NCBI GenBank assembly: GCA_945929285.1
Contig: CAMEOC010000076.1
Location: 1-5,868, forward strand
Direction: 5' to 3'
DNA: 5,868 bases
From: an uncultured Mucispirillum sp.
Lineage (GTDB): Bacteria > Chrysiogenota > Deferribacteres > Deferribacterales > Mucispirillaceae
In this document: piece by piece, positions 1 to 5,445 of the stretch
How positions within the stretch are numbered: the stretch's first letter is position 1
Layout of the letters: each line of letters opens with the position of its first letter
Notes under the pieces: model-generated
What the model was told of the DNA's origin: nothing
Seen by the model: the letters and a program-made list of their open reading frames with translations, nothing else
Database searches by the model: none
Program-made: the position numbers and the translations under genes

Positions 1-219
1 CTCTAATACTCCACCTGGTGTGTTTATATATATAAGCACTGCTGCATTTTCTTTCTGGCTTATTTCTATATTATTTTTTACATAATTAAATGTGGCATCA
101 GTAATAACACCATCAATGGAAAAAGCATTTACTTTATTATAAACCTCTTTTGCCTGTAAACTGTTACTAAAAAATAATAAAGTAAGCAGGGAAAAAACTA
201 TTATACTATATTTTTTCAT
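1..219 (-). CDS. NfeD/ClpP-class membrane serine protease, N-terminal part (runs off the window)
   Basis: Only the first 73 codons are visible; the gene continues past base 1. I read it by reverse-translating from the ATG at 219-217. Residues 1-23 form a clear signal peptide: Lys2-Lys3, a hydrophobic core and a likely cleavage site after Leu-Gln-Ala. The mature part has an IDGVIT segment (35-40) and then AVLIYINTPGG (60-70). The TPGG turn after a hydrophobic strand is typical of the oxyanion region in NfeD/SppA/ClpP-type proteases, and the spacing from the signal peptide suits NfeD (family knowledge: membrane-associated serine proteases often paired with stomatin-like proteins). The catalytic Ser/Lys would lie outside the window. 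The start overlaps the end of trmB by 14 nt, and an AAGGAG-like site lies about 15 nt upstream inside trmB, so coupling to trmB is likely. SppA is the main alternative. Confidence 0.8.
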   Translation of the reverse strand, partial: MKKYSIIVFSLLTLLFFSNSLQAKEVYNKVNAFSIDGVITDATFNYVKNNIEISQKENAAVLIYINTPGGVLE

Positions 220-943
220 ATCTAAAAAAATACGCTCCTTCTTCTTGAACAAATTTTCTGTAATATTTTGTAGGGAAATAATCTTCCACCTTTCTTACAA
301 AAGGTGTATCATATATAGATTTTATACCCTGCACTTCTTTTAAGTTTTCATTAATTTCTTCTGCATAGTCATCATGGTCTGTGGCTATCTGCATAAAGCC
401 GCCCTTTTTAAGCCTTGAAACTATTAACTGCATAAAATCTGGCTTTAAAAGCCTTCTTCTTTTATGCTTTTTCTTAGGCCATGGGTCTGGAAAATTAACA
501 TAAACATTGGAAAGTGAATCTTCTTTCATAAGCCTTAATATTAAAGCAGCATCAAACTGTATTATTTTAATATTGCCAAACTGGTTTTTATTGGCACGCT
601 TTTCTGCTAACTTAAATATTTTTTTAAATACTTCTACCCCTAAAAAATTTTCTTCCGCCTTATAAGCTGCCATATTTGCTAAAAATTCACCGTTGCCTAT
701 ACCGATTTCAAGATTTAGTGGCTTATTATTACCAAATATTTCTTCTGATGAAATATATTTTATTTTAATATTAGGGTATAGCTGCTCCCATATTTTATCA
801 CCATATAAGGCGTTACCTTGAAAGGTCAGGTTTAATGTGATGCCATCTTCTGCCACATTTTCTTCATACCTGCTACCACCCTGCCACCAGGATATAAAGG
901 CAGGTATTTCTGTGGGTTTAATTTTTACAACTTTTTCTTCCAT
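206..943 (-). CDS. trmB: tRNA (guanine-N7-)-methyltransferase TrmB
   Basis: Transfers a methyl group from S-adenosylmethionine to N7 of guanine 46 in the variable loop of many tRNAs; cytoplasmic. With the ATG at 943 it is 245 aa. The SAM-binding motif I, LEIGIGNGEFL, is at residues 78-88. The family hallmark NFPDPWPKKKHKRRR is at 150-164, followed by ATDHDDYA (187-194) and a C-terminal TKYYRKF...GAYFF segment in the place of the usual substrate-binding end. The ORF is also open to a TTG at 973, which would add 10 residues and overlap the preceding DUF1858 stop. I prefer the ATG at 943 because an AAAGGA site lies 4 nt upstream and it leaves a 19-nt gap to the previous stop. It sits between the DUF1858 gene and the nfeD-like gene in an apparent operon. 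Family assignment is very secure; the start is less so. Confidence 0.96.
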   Translation of the reverse strand: MEEKVVKIKPTEIPAFISWWQGGSRYEENVAEDGITLNLTFQGNALYGDKIWEQLYPNIKIKYISSEEIFGNNKPLNLEIGIGNGEFLANMAAYKAEENFLGVEVFKKIFKLAEKRANKNQFGNIKIIQFDAALILRLMKEDSLSNVYVNFPDPWPKKKHKRRRLLKPDFMQLIVSRLKKGGFMQIATDHDDYAEEINENLKEVQGIKSIYDTPFVRKVEDYFPTKYYRKFVQEEGAYFFRYEKI

Positions 944-962
944 ACTTTCCTTTTTCACTTGA

Positions 963-1157
963 CTATTTATCAAGTTCTTTCAATTTCTCCATAATTTCTT
1001 CAATATTTAAACCGTGCATAAGGCAGCTTTTTTCCAGCGTTTCATTTTGTATGCCCATACAGCTTAAACAGCCCATATTAAGGCTTTCAAAAAATTCTTT
1101 TGCTCCTTTTATGTTTTTTAAAATATCAGCCGTTAAAGTATCTTTTGAAATATTCAT
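963..1157 (-). CDS. DUF1858 domain small protein (hydrid-cluster-associated type)
   Basis: This 64-aa protein matches the DUF1858 pattern throughout: a short helical N-terminus ending in an F-F-E-S-L stretch, then the core MGCLSCMG (28-35) with Cys30-x-x-Cys33, then NETLEKSCLMHGLNIEEIMEKL, which parallels the family's ETLEEAAxxHGIDxxxLLxxL. The domain occurs alone or fused to redox or metal-centre proteins, and to ScdA/RIC-type iron-sulfur repair proteins. Its biochemical role is not settled, but the Cys pair suggests thiol redox or metal binding. Here there is a third cysteine (Cys45), three residues before the conserved His48. The start ATG has a strong AAGGGGG site 4-5 nt upstream. It is first in the leftward operon, 19 nt ahead of trmB, and is transcribed divergently from rpmB. 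Confidence 0.88.
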   Translation of the reverse strand: MNISKDTLTADILKNIKGAKEFFESLNMGCLSCMGIQNETLEKSCLMHGLNIEEIMEKLKELDK

Positions 1158-1177
1158 ACATCCCCCTTAAAAAAACA

Positions 1178-1228
1178 CTTGCTTTTTTTATAAAATATAG
1201 GTTATCATTTTACTCCCTAAAAAGCAAG
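1178..1228. repeat. 10-bp perfect inverted repeat spanning the rpmB promoter and Shine-Dalgarno
   Basis: CTTGCTTTTT at 1178-1187 is the exact reverse complement of AAAAAGCAAG at 1219-1228, with 31 bp between the arms. The left arm contains the proposed -35 of rpmB; the right arm runs into the rpmB Shine-Dalgarno. It could be an operator or, if transcription starts further upstream, an mRNA hairpin. In AT-rich DNA part of the match could be chance. Confidence 0.5.
1179..1208 (+). promoter_or_regulatory. Probable sigma-70 promoter of rpmB
   Basis: TTGCTT (1179-1184) and TATCAT (1203-1208) are separated by 18 bp. The -10 matches consensus at five of six positions and the -35 at three. Transcription would start near 1214-1216, leaving a leader of about 25 nt that carries the rpmB ribosome binding site AGGAGG (1227-1232). 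Read by eye; no start-site data. Confidence 0.5.
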
Positions 1229-1238
1229 GAGGAAAGAT

Positions 1239-1430
1239 ATGGCAAGACGATGTGATGTTTGTGGTAAAGGTCCTTTAAGTGGTAACTTAATAAGCCATGC
1301 CCACAATGTTTCAAGAAGAAAGTTCTACCCTAACCTTCACAGTGTTAAAACTGTTGAGGCAGATGGAACTGTTGTAAGAAAAAAAGTTTGCACAAAATGC
1401 CTTAAAGCTGGAAAAGTTAAAAAAGCATAG
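1239..1430 (+). CDS. rpmB: 50S ribosomal protein L28 (bL28), zinc-ribbon form
   Basis: This 63-aa protein is a structural component of the large ribosomal subunit. It begins [23 protein letters not shown] and continues with the family's [10 protein letters not shown] segment and a basic C-terminus. Two CxxC pairs are present, Cys5/Cys8 and Cys51/Cys54, making this the 'C+' zinc-binding form. In many bacteria the C+ form has a cysteine-free paralogue under Zur control (family knowledge); no Zur box was identified here. The start is secure: AGGAGG lies 6 nt upstream of the ATG. It is a single-gene unit with its own promoter, divergent from the DUF1858 gene and followed by several hairpins. Confidence 0.97.
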   Translation: MARRCDVCGKGPLSGNLISHAHNVSRRKFYPNLHSVKTVEADGTVVRKKVCTKCLKAGKVKKA

Positions 1431-1443
1431 TTTTGTATGCTTT
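1422..1443 (+). repeat. Hairpin straddling the rpmB stop codon
   Basis: AAAGCATA (1422-1429) pairs perfectly with TATGCTTT (1436-1443) around a 6-nt loop. The left arm covers the last two rpmB codons and the first two bases of the stop codon. It is followed by ATATAGA rather than a T-run, so it is not a terminator by itself. It is the first of three hairpins in a row. Confidence 0.5.
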
Positions 1444-1450
1444 ATATAGA

Positions 1451-1488
1451 TTTACAGCTTGAGTATAATAATATATTCAAGCTGTAAA
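1451..1488 (+). terminator. Long 17-bp hairpin downstream of rpmB
   Basis: The arms 1451-1467 and 1472-1488 pair over 17 positions (16 Watson-Crick and one G-U at 1463/1476) around a 4-nt loop. The inner part of the stem is TACAGCTTGA/TCAAGCTGTA. A run of five T's begins only at 1494, six bases after the stem, so it is an imperfect intrinsic terminator. It may instead protect or process the rpmB 3' end. Confidence 0.6.
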
Positions 1489-1514
1489 AAGGCTTTTTCT
1501 TACAAATGAAATGC

Positions 1515-1558
1515 TGCCGCTTTAAACACTACCTAAGCGGCAATATTTTATTTTTATA
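1515..1558 (+). terminator. Rho-independent terminator of the rpmB unit
   Basis: TGCCGCTT (1515-1522) and AAGCGGCA (1535-1542) form a perfect GC-rich 8-bp stem with a 12-nt loop, followed directly by the T-rich ATATTTTATTTTTA. This is the most canonical intrinsic terminator in the window and probably ends the rpmB transcript. Confidence 0.75.
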
Positions 1559-1610
1559 TTAATAATATCTTTATATCTTCACATAAACTACTTCTTTTAT
1601 TTTTTAAAAT

Positions 1611-1636
1611 TTACTTATTTTTTCTTACTTATTTTT
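1611..1636. repeat. 12-bp AT-rich direct repeat, 14-bp period
   Basis: TTACTTATTTTT occurs at 1611-1622 and again at 1625-1636. It lies about 40 bp upstream of the -35 of the next gene, in a T-rich stretch (roughly 1583-1645) without coding potential. It may be an UP-like or bent-DNA tract, or simple low-complexity sequence. Confidence 0.4.
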
Positions 1637-1675
1637 ATTTTTAATGGGTTAACCTTAAAAGAAAAAATTCTTTTC

Positions 1676-1704
1676 TTGAAGTATTATATTTTTAGTGTTA
1701 TAGT
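1676..1704 (+). promoter_or_regulatory. Extended -10 sigma-70 promoter of the 572-aa protein/hemerythrin operon
   Basis: TTGAAG (1676-1681) is followed after 17 bp by TATAGT (1699-1704), preceded by TGT to give the extended -10 TGTTATAGT. Transcription would start near 1710-1712, with a leader of about 42 nt that ends in GGAG (1744-1747), 5 nt before the ATG. The 7-bp inverted repeat TAACCTT (1650-1656) / AAGGTTA (1706-1712) flanks the promoter. The left arm adjoins the palindrome GGTTAACC (1647-1654). Confidence 0.65.
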
Positions 1705-1752
1705 AAAGGTTAGTGTATTATGAGAAATTTATATTAATTTTTTGGAGAGGCC

Positions 1753-3471
1753 ATGCAACAGCAAGAATTTGAACTTGCTATGTCTAAATTTTTTGATAAA
1801 GCAGGTGTTCAAATAGTAAAAAAAGGGGAAGGATTTGATGATATTGAAGGCTATCCCTCTTATATTTTATTAGATATTAAGCGTAAAGCATATTATGCTG
1901 CTGAAAGTGATGTGTATGACGGTAATATAAATAACCCTGTTATCTCCCAATTTTCAACAGAAAGCTTCTTAAATATTAATAATGCCAGGGCAGTTTATTC
2001 TTTAAGCCAGGCAATGTATATTTTAAATGAAAACTTTGCACTAAATAACGGTATAGATATTTCTGCCCTTGCTAGAAAATCTGCCCTTGTTATAAGTGAT
2101 GAAAACAGTGCAGAAGTTAAATCATACCTTGAAAATAATGGTTATAAATTTCAATCTGTTCCTTTAAAAGGTCAATTTTTAGTTATATTTATTGATGAAA
2201 GCATGCACTCCCAACTTACTTCTATTTACTTAAACTATAATAATATGGAAAGTGAAATAGAAAAAGACTTATCTTTAGATGATGAAGATGATGATATTGC
2301 TCCAGTATTTGAACCAAAGGATGAAAAGGAAGAAGATTTATCCCTTGATATTAATGATAACAATAAAAAAGATGATAATGCAAAAAAAGAAAATAAAGAA
2401 GCAGTAAATCAAGAAGATATTGATGAAGAAGAACTTTTAGATAATATAGACTTAAACGACCTTATTAAACCTACAGAAACAGAAGATATACCAAAGGATG
2501 AAACAGAGGCAGATTTACTTTATGGTAAATTTTTAAACGAGCAGACAGAAAAAATAGAAGTATCTGAAAGCGGCCCTGTGGAAAAAAGTATTGATGAGAT
2601 TCCTGAAGGCTTAATAGATGAAGAAGATATTAAAGAGATGACTTCTGAAAGCAGTGAAGAAAATACCACCACTGGTGATAAAAAAACAAACAGTAAAGAA
2701 GATAAAAAGGCTGCTAAATTAAAAGCTAAAGAAGAAAAGAAACAGGCTCGCCTTGCTAAAAAAAGAGAGCAGGAAGCTCAAAAATATACTTATGAAAATA
2801 GAAATAAACCTTGGCTTGATTTACCAGGAAGAATAGTTGCAAATATTATAGGGGTGCTTTTCTTTTTCCCTGCTTATATTTTAAATAAAATAGTTAGCAG
2901 GTTTTTACCTTCCTTTGTTATATACTGGCTTGCTGCAATTGTGGCAGTATATGGTGTTTATCAAATGGCTTTTTCCCTTATACCTCAGCCATTTAGTGAT
3001 GTTTTTCAAGAAACAGCCAATGAAGCTATGCAGCATATGCAGGCTTTTCATATAGATGAAAATAATAAAGCAGTAGGCTCTGATGTGGCAGAAACTTCAC
3101 TTAATATGATGAAAACTTGTGCCATTATGTTTTATGCCTTTTTAAAAATTATTGATGTGGTTATGGATAAGGGTATATTACTGCACTATCTTTTAGGTTT
3201 TGCCGCTTCACTGCTTATTATCCCTGCTTTTAGGTTTATTGGCAAAACACTTACTATTTTTTCTGTGCTTTCATATATTTTATTGCCACTGGTTTCTTAT
3301 TCCCAGTCTAAACTTATACTTTATGCTTTTACTTTAAGTGAAATAAATTTAACAGCTGCAGCAGTAATGTTTTTAGTGTATATATACCCTATTATACTGT
3401 TTTTTGCAGTTTTATATATATCATCAGCTATTGTGCCTGATGCAAATACCAGAAAAGAGGTGCTGCCGTGA
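1753..3471 (+). CDS. Unrecognised 572-aa membrane protein: soluble domain, acidic linker, Lys-rich helix, about six membrane segments
   Basis: I do not recognise a family. Residues 1-162 look like a folded soluble alpha/beta region; YILLDIKRKAYYAA (37-50) and ALVISDENS...YKFQSVPLKGQFLVIFID (111-148) have strand-helix-strand character. Residues 165-305 are a strongly acidic, probably disordered linker that repeats DLSLD (172-176, 195-199). Residues 308-345 are rich in Lys, Ala and Glu and predicted helical or coiled-coil. Likely membrane segments lie near 361-382, 387-409, 452-470, 475-495, 499-517 and 532-560, with a 40-residue polar loop (411-450) after the second. There is no signal peptide, and the basic stretch before the first segment suggests the N-terminal half is cytoplasmic. 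The start is supported by GGAG 5 nt upstream. The stop overlaps the hemerythrin GTG by 4 nt, implying a functional link. Function unknown; a scaffold or sensory membrane anchor is only a guess. Confidence 0.85.
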   Translation: MQQQEFELAMSKFFDKAGVQIVKKGEGFDDIEGYPSYILLDIKRKAYYAAESDVYDGNINNPVISQFSTESFLNINNARAVYSLSQAMYILNENFALNNGIDISALARKSALVISDENSAEVKSYLENNGYKFQSVPLKGQFLVIFIDESMHSQLTSIYLNYNNMESEIEKDLSLDDEDDDIAPVFEPKDEKEEDLSLDINDNNKKDDNAKKENKEAVNQEDIDEEELLDNIDLNDLIKPTETEDIPKDETEADLLYGKFLNEQTEKIEVSESGPVEKSIDEIPEGLIDEEDIKEMTSESSEENTTTGDKKTNSKEDKKAAKLKAKEEKKQARLAKKREQEAQKYTYENRNKPWLDLPGRIVANIIGVLFFFPAYILNKIVSRFLPSFVIYWLAAIVAVYGVYQMAFSLIPQPFSDVFQETANEAMQHMQAFHIDENNKAVGSDVAETSLNMMKTCAIMFYAFLKIIDVVMDKGILLHYLLGFAASLLIIPAFRFIGKTLTIFSVLSYILLPLVSYSQSKLILYAFTLSEINLTAAAVMFLVYIYPIILFFAVLYISSAIVPDANTRKEVLP

Positions 3472-3935
3472 ATAATAACAATACAGTGCGTCCACTTGAG
3501 TGGGAAGAATTTATGGCTATTGGGGAATATACTCTTGATAGCCACACAAAAGAATTTTTAAGAATGAGTAATACTTTTATAGATGCTAGAAACTCAGGCA
3601 CTGCAGAAGAACACATTGATTCTATTTTAAATAAACTTACAGAATATTCCCATAAGCATTTTCCTGCTCAGGAAGAACTTATGGCAAGAATAAACTTTCC
3701 TTCTCTTGATGAGCATAAGGCAGAGCATAAAAAATTTAATATAGAATGTGCTAAACTGCTTAAAAAAAGACTGCTTTTAAAAAGGACTGATGTGCCAGCT
3801 GATGAGTTTGATGAAAGAGGGGTTTACGGCCTTATTACTGATATTACAGACTTTATTACAGACTGGTACCACAGGCATTTACTTGATGCAGATAAACGCT
3901 TTGCAGATTTTTATAAATTAGAATATAGAGGATAA
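3468..3935 (+). CDS. Bacteriohemerythrin-family protein with Glu-to-Gln change at an iron ligand
   Basis: Hemerythrins are four-helix bundles with a non-haem di-iron site that bind O2, and in some cases NO; bacterial members serve in O2 delivery, sensing or iron handling. In these 155 residues the ligand pattern is His26 (LDSHTKEF), His64 (YSHKHFPAQEELM), His83 and His87 (EHKAEHKKF), then His137 and Asp142 (WYHRHLLDADKRF). The bridging Glu expected four residues after His64 is Gln68 (codon CAG, 3669-3671); Glu69 and Glu70 follow. The stretch between His87 and His137 is longer than the usual roughly 36 residues. The start is GTG, overlapping the upstream TGA as GTGA, with AGAGG 7 nt before it, so translation is probably coupled to the membrane protein. 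No signal peptide or membrane segment is seen; it is likely cytoplasmic. Family assignment is secure; metal content is uncertain. Confidence 0.92.
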   Translation: MNNNNTVRPLEWEEFMAIGEYTLDSHTKEFLRMSNTFIDARNSGTAEEHIDSILNKLTEYSHKHFPAQEELMARINFPSLDEHKAEHKKFNIECAKLLKKRLLLKRTDVPADEFDERGVYGLITDITDFITDWYHRHLLDADKRFADFYKLEYRG

Positions 3936-3952
3936 TAAATTTTATATACTAA

Positions 3953-3979
3953 AAAGGGGGTGTATATTTCACACCCTTT
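3953..3979. terminator. Bidirectional terminator between hemerythrin and patatin genes
   Basis: GGGTGT (3958-3963) and ACACCC (3971-3976) form a stem with a 7-nt loop in the 42-bp gap between the converging genes. On the minus strand the stem is followed by CCTTTTT, a good tail for the patatin operon. On the plus strand it is followed by TTTATTCTT, so it can also end the hemerythrin transcript. The stem can lengthen through A/T and G-U pairs. Confidence 0.7.
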
Positions 3980-4859
3980 ATTCTTCCAGGCTTCCTTTTC
4001 CCATCTTCTTTTTTAATATATATATTATTCTATCGCTTATTTTTTCTTTAAAAAATGAAAGCATTTTTAAAGTGAGGCTATCTAATGCTCCATTATTTAT
4101 GGCATGAAGTGCTGCTTTTTTACCACTTAATATAACACTTTCTGCCTGGTAAAAATGAAACATATCAACCCCTGCAACATCTGGCTCTATTACAGCCATA
4201 GCTTCACTTATTTTAGCTTTTGCAAGGTATCGGGAAACTATACCCATAGACCTGCCCATAGTTTCAAGCACTCCGGGGGCAGATGAGCTATCCCGCTTTT
4301 CTATATACTCATGCAGATGAACTGCCACAATATTTTTAAATTTATTGTTATATAAAATATCCACAGGCAGTGGGTTTGTAACTGCACCATCTACAAAATA
4401 ATTGCCGTTATAAAAATATGGCCTCATTACACCGGGAACAGAAATAGAAGCTCTTATGGCATGGAGTATTTTCCCTTCTGAAAATATATGCTCTTTACCT
4501 GTATCTAAATTAGTAGCTACTATATAAAGGGGGATTTTTGTATCCTTAAACTCTAAATCGCCCAAATGTTCTTCAAAGGCCTGCATAAGTTTTTTACCAC
4601 CAATAAAACCACCGGAAATGGTAAAGTCCAGTGTAAAAAAAGTAGATTTTTTATTTAAACTTAAAAGCCAGTTTTTTAAAATATCTAGCTTGCTAAGGCT
4701 GTAATAGGCTGCCACCACAGCACCCATGGAAGTGCCTGCAATGGCAGTTATTTTATATCCTTTTTCTTCCAGCTCTTCTATTACACCAATGTGGGCCATG
4801 CCTTTTGCTGATCCACTATCTAGTGCTAAAGATATTTTTTTGTTACTAAATATACTCAT
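3978..4859 (-). CDS. Patatin-like phospholipase (RssA/YlbK-type)
   Basis: A 293-aa predicted lipid acyl hydrolase with a Ser-Asp dyad. The nucleophile elbow GTSMG is at residues 42-46 (Ser44) and the catalytic Asp157 lies in DGAVTNPLP (157-165). The oxyanion segment is LALDSGSAKGMAHIG (11-25), where many relatives have LALGGGGARG. IFSEGKILHAIRASISVPGVMRPY (125-148) is the usual patatin segment ahead of the Asp. No signal peptide is visible, so it is probably cytoplasmic or peripherally membrane-bound, acting on phospholipid or acyl ester substrates. It is the last gene of the leftward operon, 37 nt after the DJ-1/PfpI stop, with AGGGA about 4 nt upstream of its ATG. The C-terminal 60 residues are helical and basic, which could favour membrane contact. 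Substrate cannot be told from sequence. Confidence 0.93.
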   Translation of the reverse strand: MSIFSNKKISLALDSGSAKGMAHIGVIEELEEKGYKITAIAGTSMGAVVAAYYSLSKLDILKNWLLSLNKKSTFFTLDFTISGGFIGGKKLMQAFEEHLGDLEFKDTKIPLYIVATNLDTGKEHIFSEGKILHAIRASISVPGVMRPYFYNGNYFVDGAVTNPLPVDILYNNKFKNIVAVHLHEYIEKRDSSSAPGVLETMGRSMGIVSRYLAKAKISEAMAVIEPDVAGVDMFHFYQAESVILSGKKAALHAINNGALDSLTLKMLSFFKEKISDRIIYILKKKMGKGSLEE

Positions 4860-4896
4860 TTTCCCTGCTCTACTTCTGGGCTAAAAAATACCTATA

Positions 4897-5445
4897 CTAT
4901 TTTAAAAGCATACCTTGGGCAACCTGGTTTGCAATTTCCTGCCCCTGCAGGTTTTCAAGTATTTCAAAAGCATAATCAAATGTGGCAGCAGGTCCAGCAC
5001 CTGTTATAACTGAGCCGTCTTTTACTACAAACTTATTATCTTTATAGTTGCCGCTTGGAGCATAGCCTTCCATACCAGGGTACATAGTAAAATCTTTACT
5101 TGCTAATACACCTGCTTTTTCTAACACCATAGGTGCTGCACATATTGCTGAAACAATTTTGCCTTTTTCATAAGCTTCTTTTAATACATCTATTACCTTT
5201 TGGCTGTCTCTTAAATTTGTAGCCCCAGGCATACCACCAGGGCATATTACCGCATCATAGTCTTCTGCATTTATATCATCTGCCAATTTATCTGTTACTA
5301 CTTTTAAATTATGGGAGCTTGTAACTATTTCCCCTGTTACCCCTGCCACGGTAACATCTACACCACCACGCCTTAAAATATCTACTGTTGCCAGTGCTTC
5401 AATATCTTCAAATCCGTTTGCTAAAAATACAACTGCTTTTTTCAT
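4897..5445 (-). CDS. DJ-1/PfpI (YajL/ThiJ-type) family protein
   Basis: A full-length 182-aa member of the DJ-1 branch of the class I glutamine amidotransferase-like superfamily, aligning end to end with human DJ-1 and E. coli YajL. The conserved Glu16 (NGFEDIEA) and reactive Cys102 in the nucleophile elbow AICAAP (100-105) are present. So are VICPGGMPGATNL (67-78) and the C-terminal TGAGPAATFDYAFEI. Family members protect against oxidative or electrophile stress and have been proposed as protein/glyoxal deglycases, a claim that remains debated. A cytoplasmic location is expected. The ATG overlaps the stop of the Lgt-family gene as ATGA, with AGAGGTGA just upstream, so it is translationally coupled to it; the patatin gene follows after 37 nt. 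No truncation or missing key residue is seen. Confidence 0.94.
   Translation of the reverse strand: MKKAVVFLANGFEDIEALATVDILRRGGVDVTVAGVTGEIVTSSHNLKVVTDKLADDINAEDYDAVICPGGMPGATNLRDSQKVIDVLKEAYEKGKIVSAICAAPMVLEKAGVLASKDFTMYPGMEGYAPSGNYKDNKFVVKDGSVITGAGPAATFDYAFEILENLQGQEIANQVAQGMLLK

Larger units (their letters stand above)
1158..1238. promoter_or_regulatory. Divergent intergenic region between DUF1858 gene and rpmB
   Basis: These 81 bp must hold the start signals for both the leftward DUF1858-trmB-nfeD operon and rpmB. The rightward promoter is assigned separately. For the leftward direction I see an AT-rich TATATT (1199-1194 on the minus strand) and a TATAAA (1192-1187), but neither has a convincing -35 at 16-18 bp, so the leftward promoter is not resolved. 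The region carries a perfect 10-bp inverted repeat (1178-1187 and 1219-1228). Confidence 0.55.

Noticed and set aside
944..973. TTG start extending trmB by 10 residues
   Set aside because: It would overlap the DUF1858 stop and its nearest GGAG is 13 nt away, whereas the ATG at 943 has AAAGGA at 4 nt. Not excluded outright.
1647..1654. GGTTAACC palindrome as a stand-alone operator
   Set aside because: An 8-bp palindrome is too common by chance; kept only as part of the flanking inverted repeat observation.
1431..1752. Possible tRNA, riboswitch or small ORF in the 322-bp gap
   Set aside because: No cloverleaf, no conserved riboswitch core that I can recognise, and no ORF with a credible ribosome binding site; hairpins, a T-rich repeat and a promoter explain what is visible.
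2245..2660. Acidic linker as a sign of frameshift or a fused pseudogene
   Set aside because: The frame is continuous, codon use matches the flanks, and the composition change fits a disordered linker rather than a wrong frame.
3321..3545. Minus-strand open frame of 74 codons
   Set aside because: It lies antisense to the end of the 572-aa protein and the start of the hemerythrin, has no family resemblance, and reads like the complement of membrane-segment codons.
3428..3616. Minus-strand open frame of 62 codons
   Set aside because: Antisense to the hemerythrin gene, which has clear family motifs; no recognisable protein features of its own.
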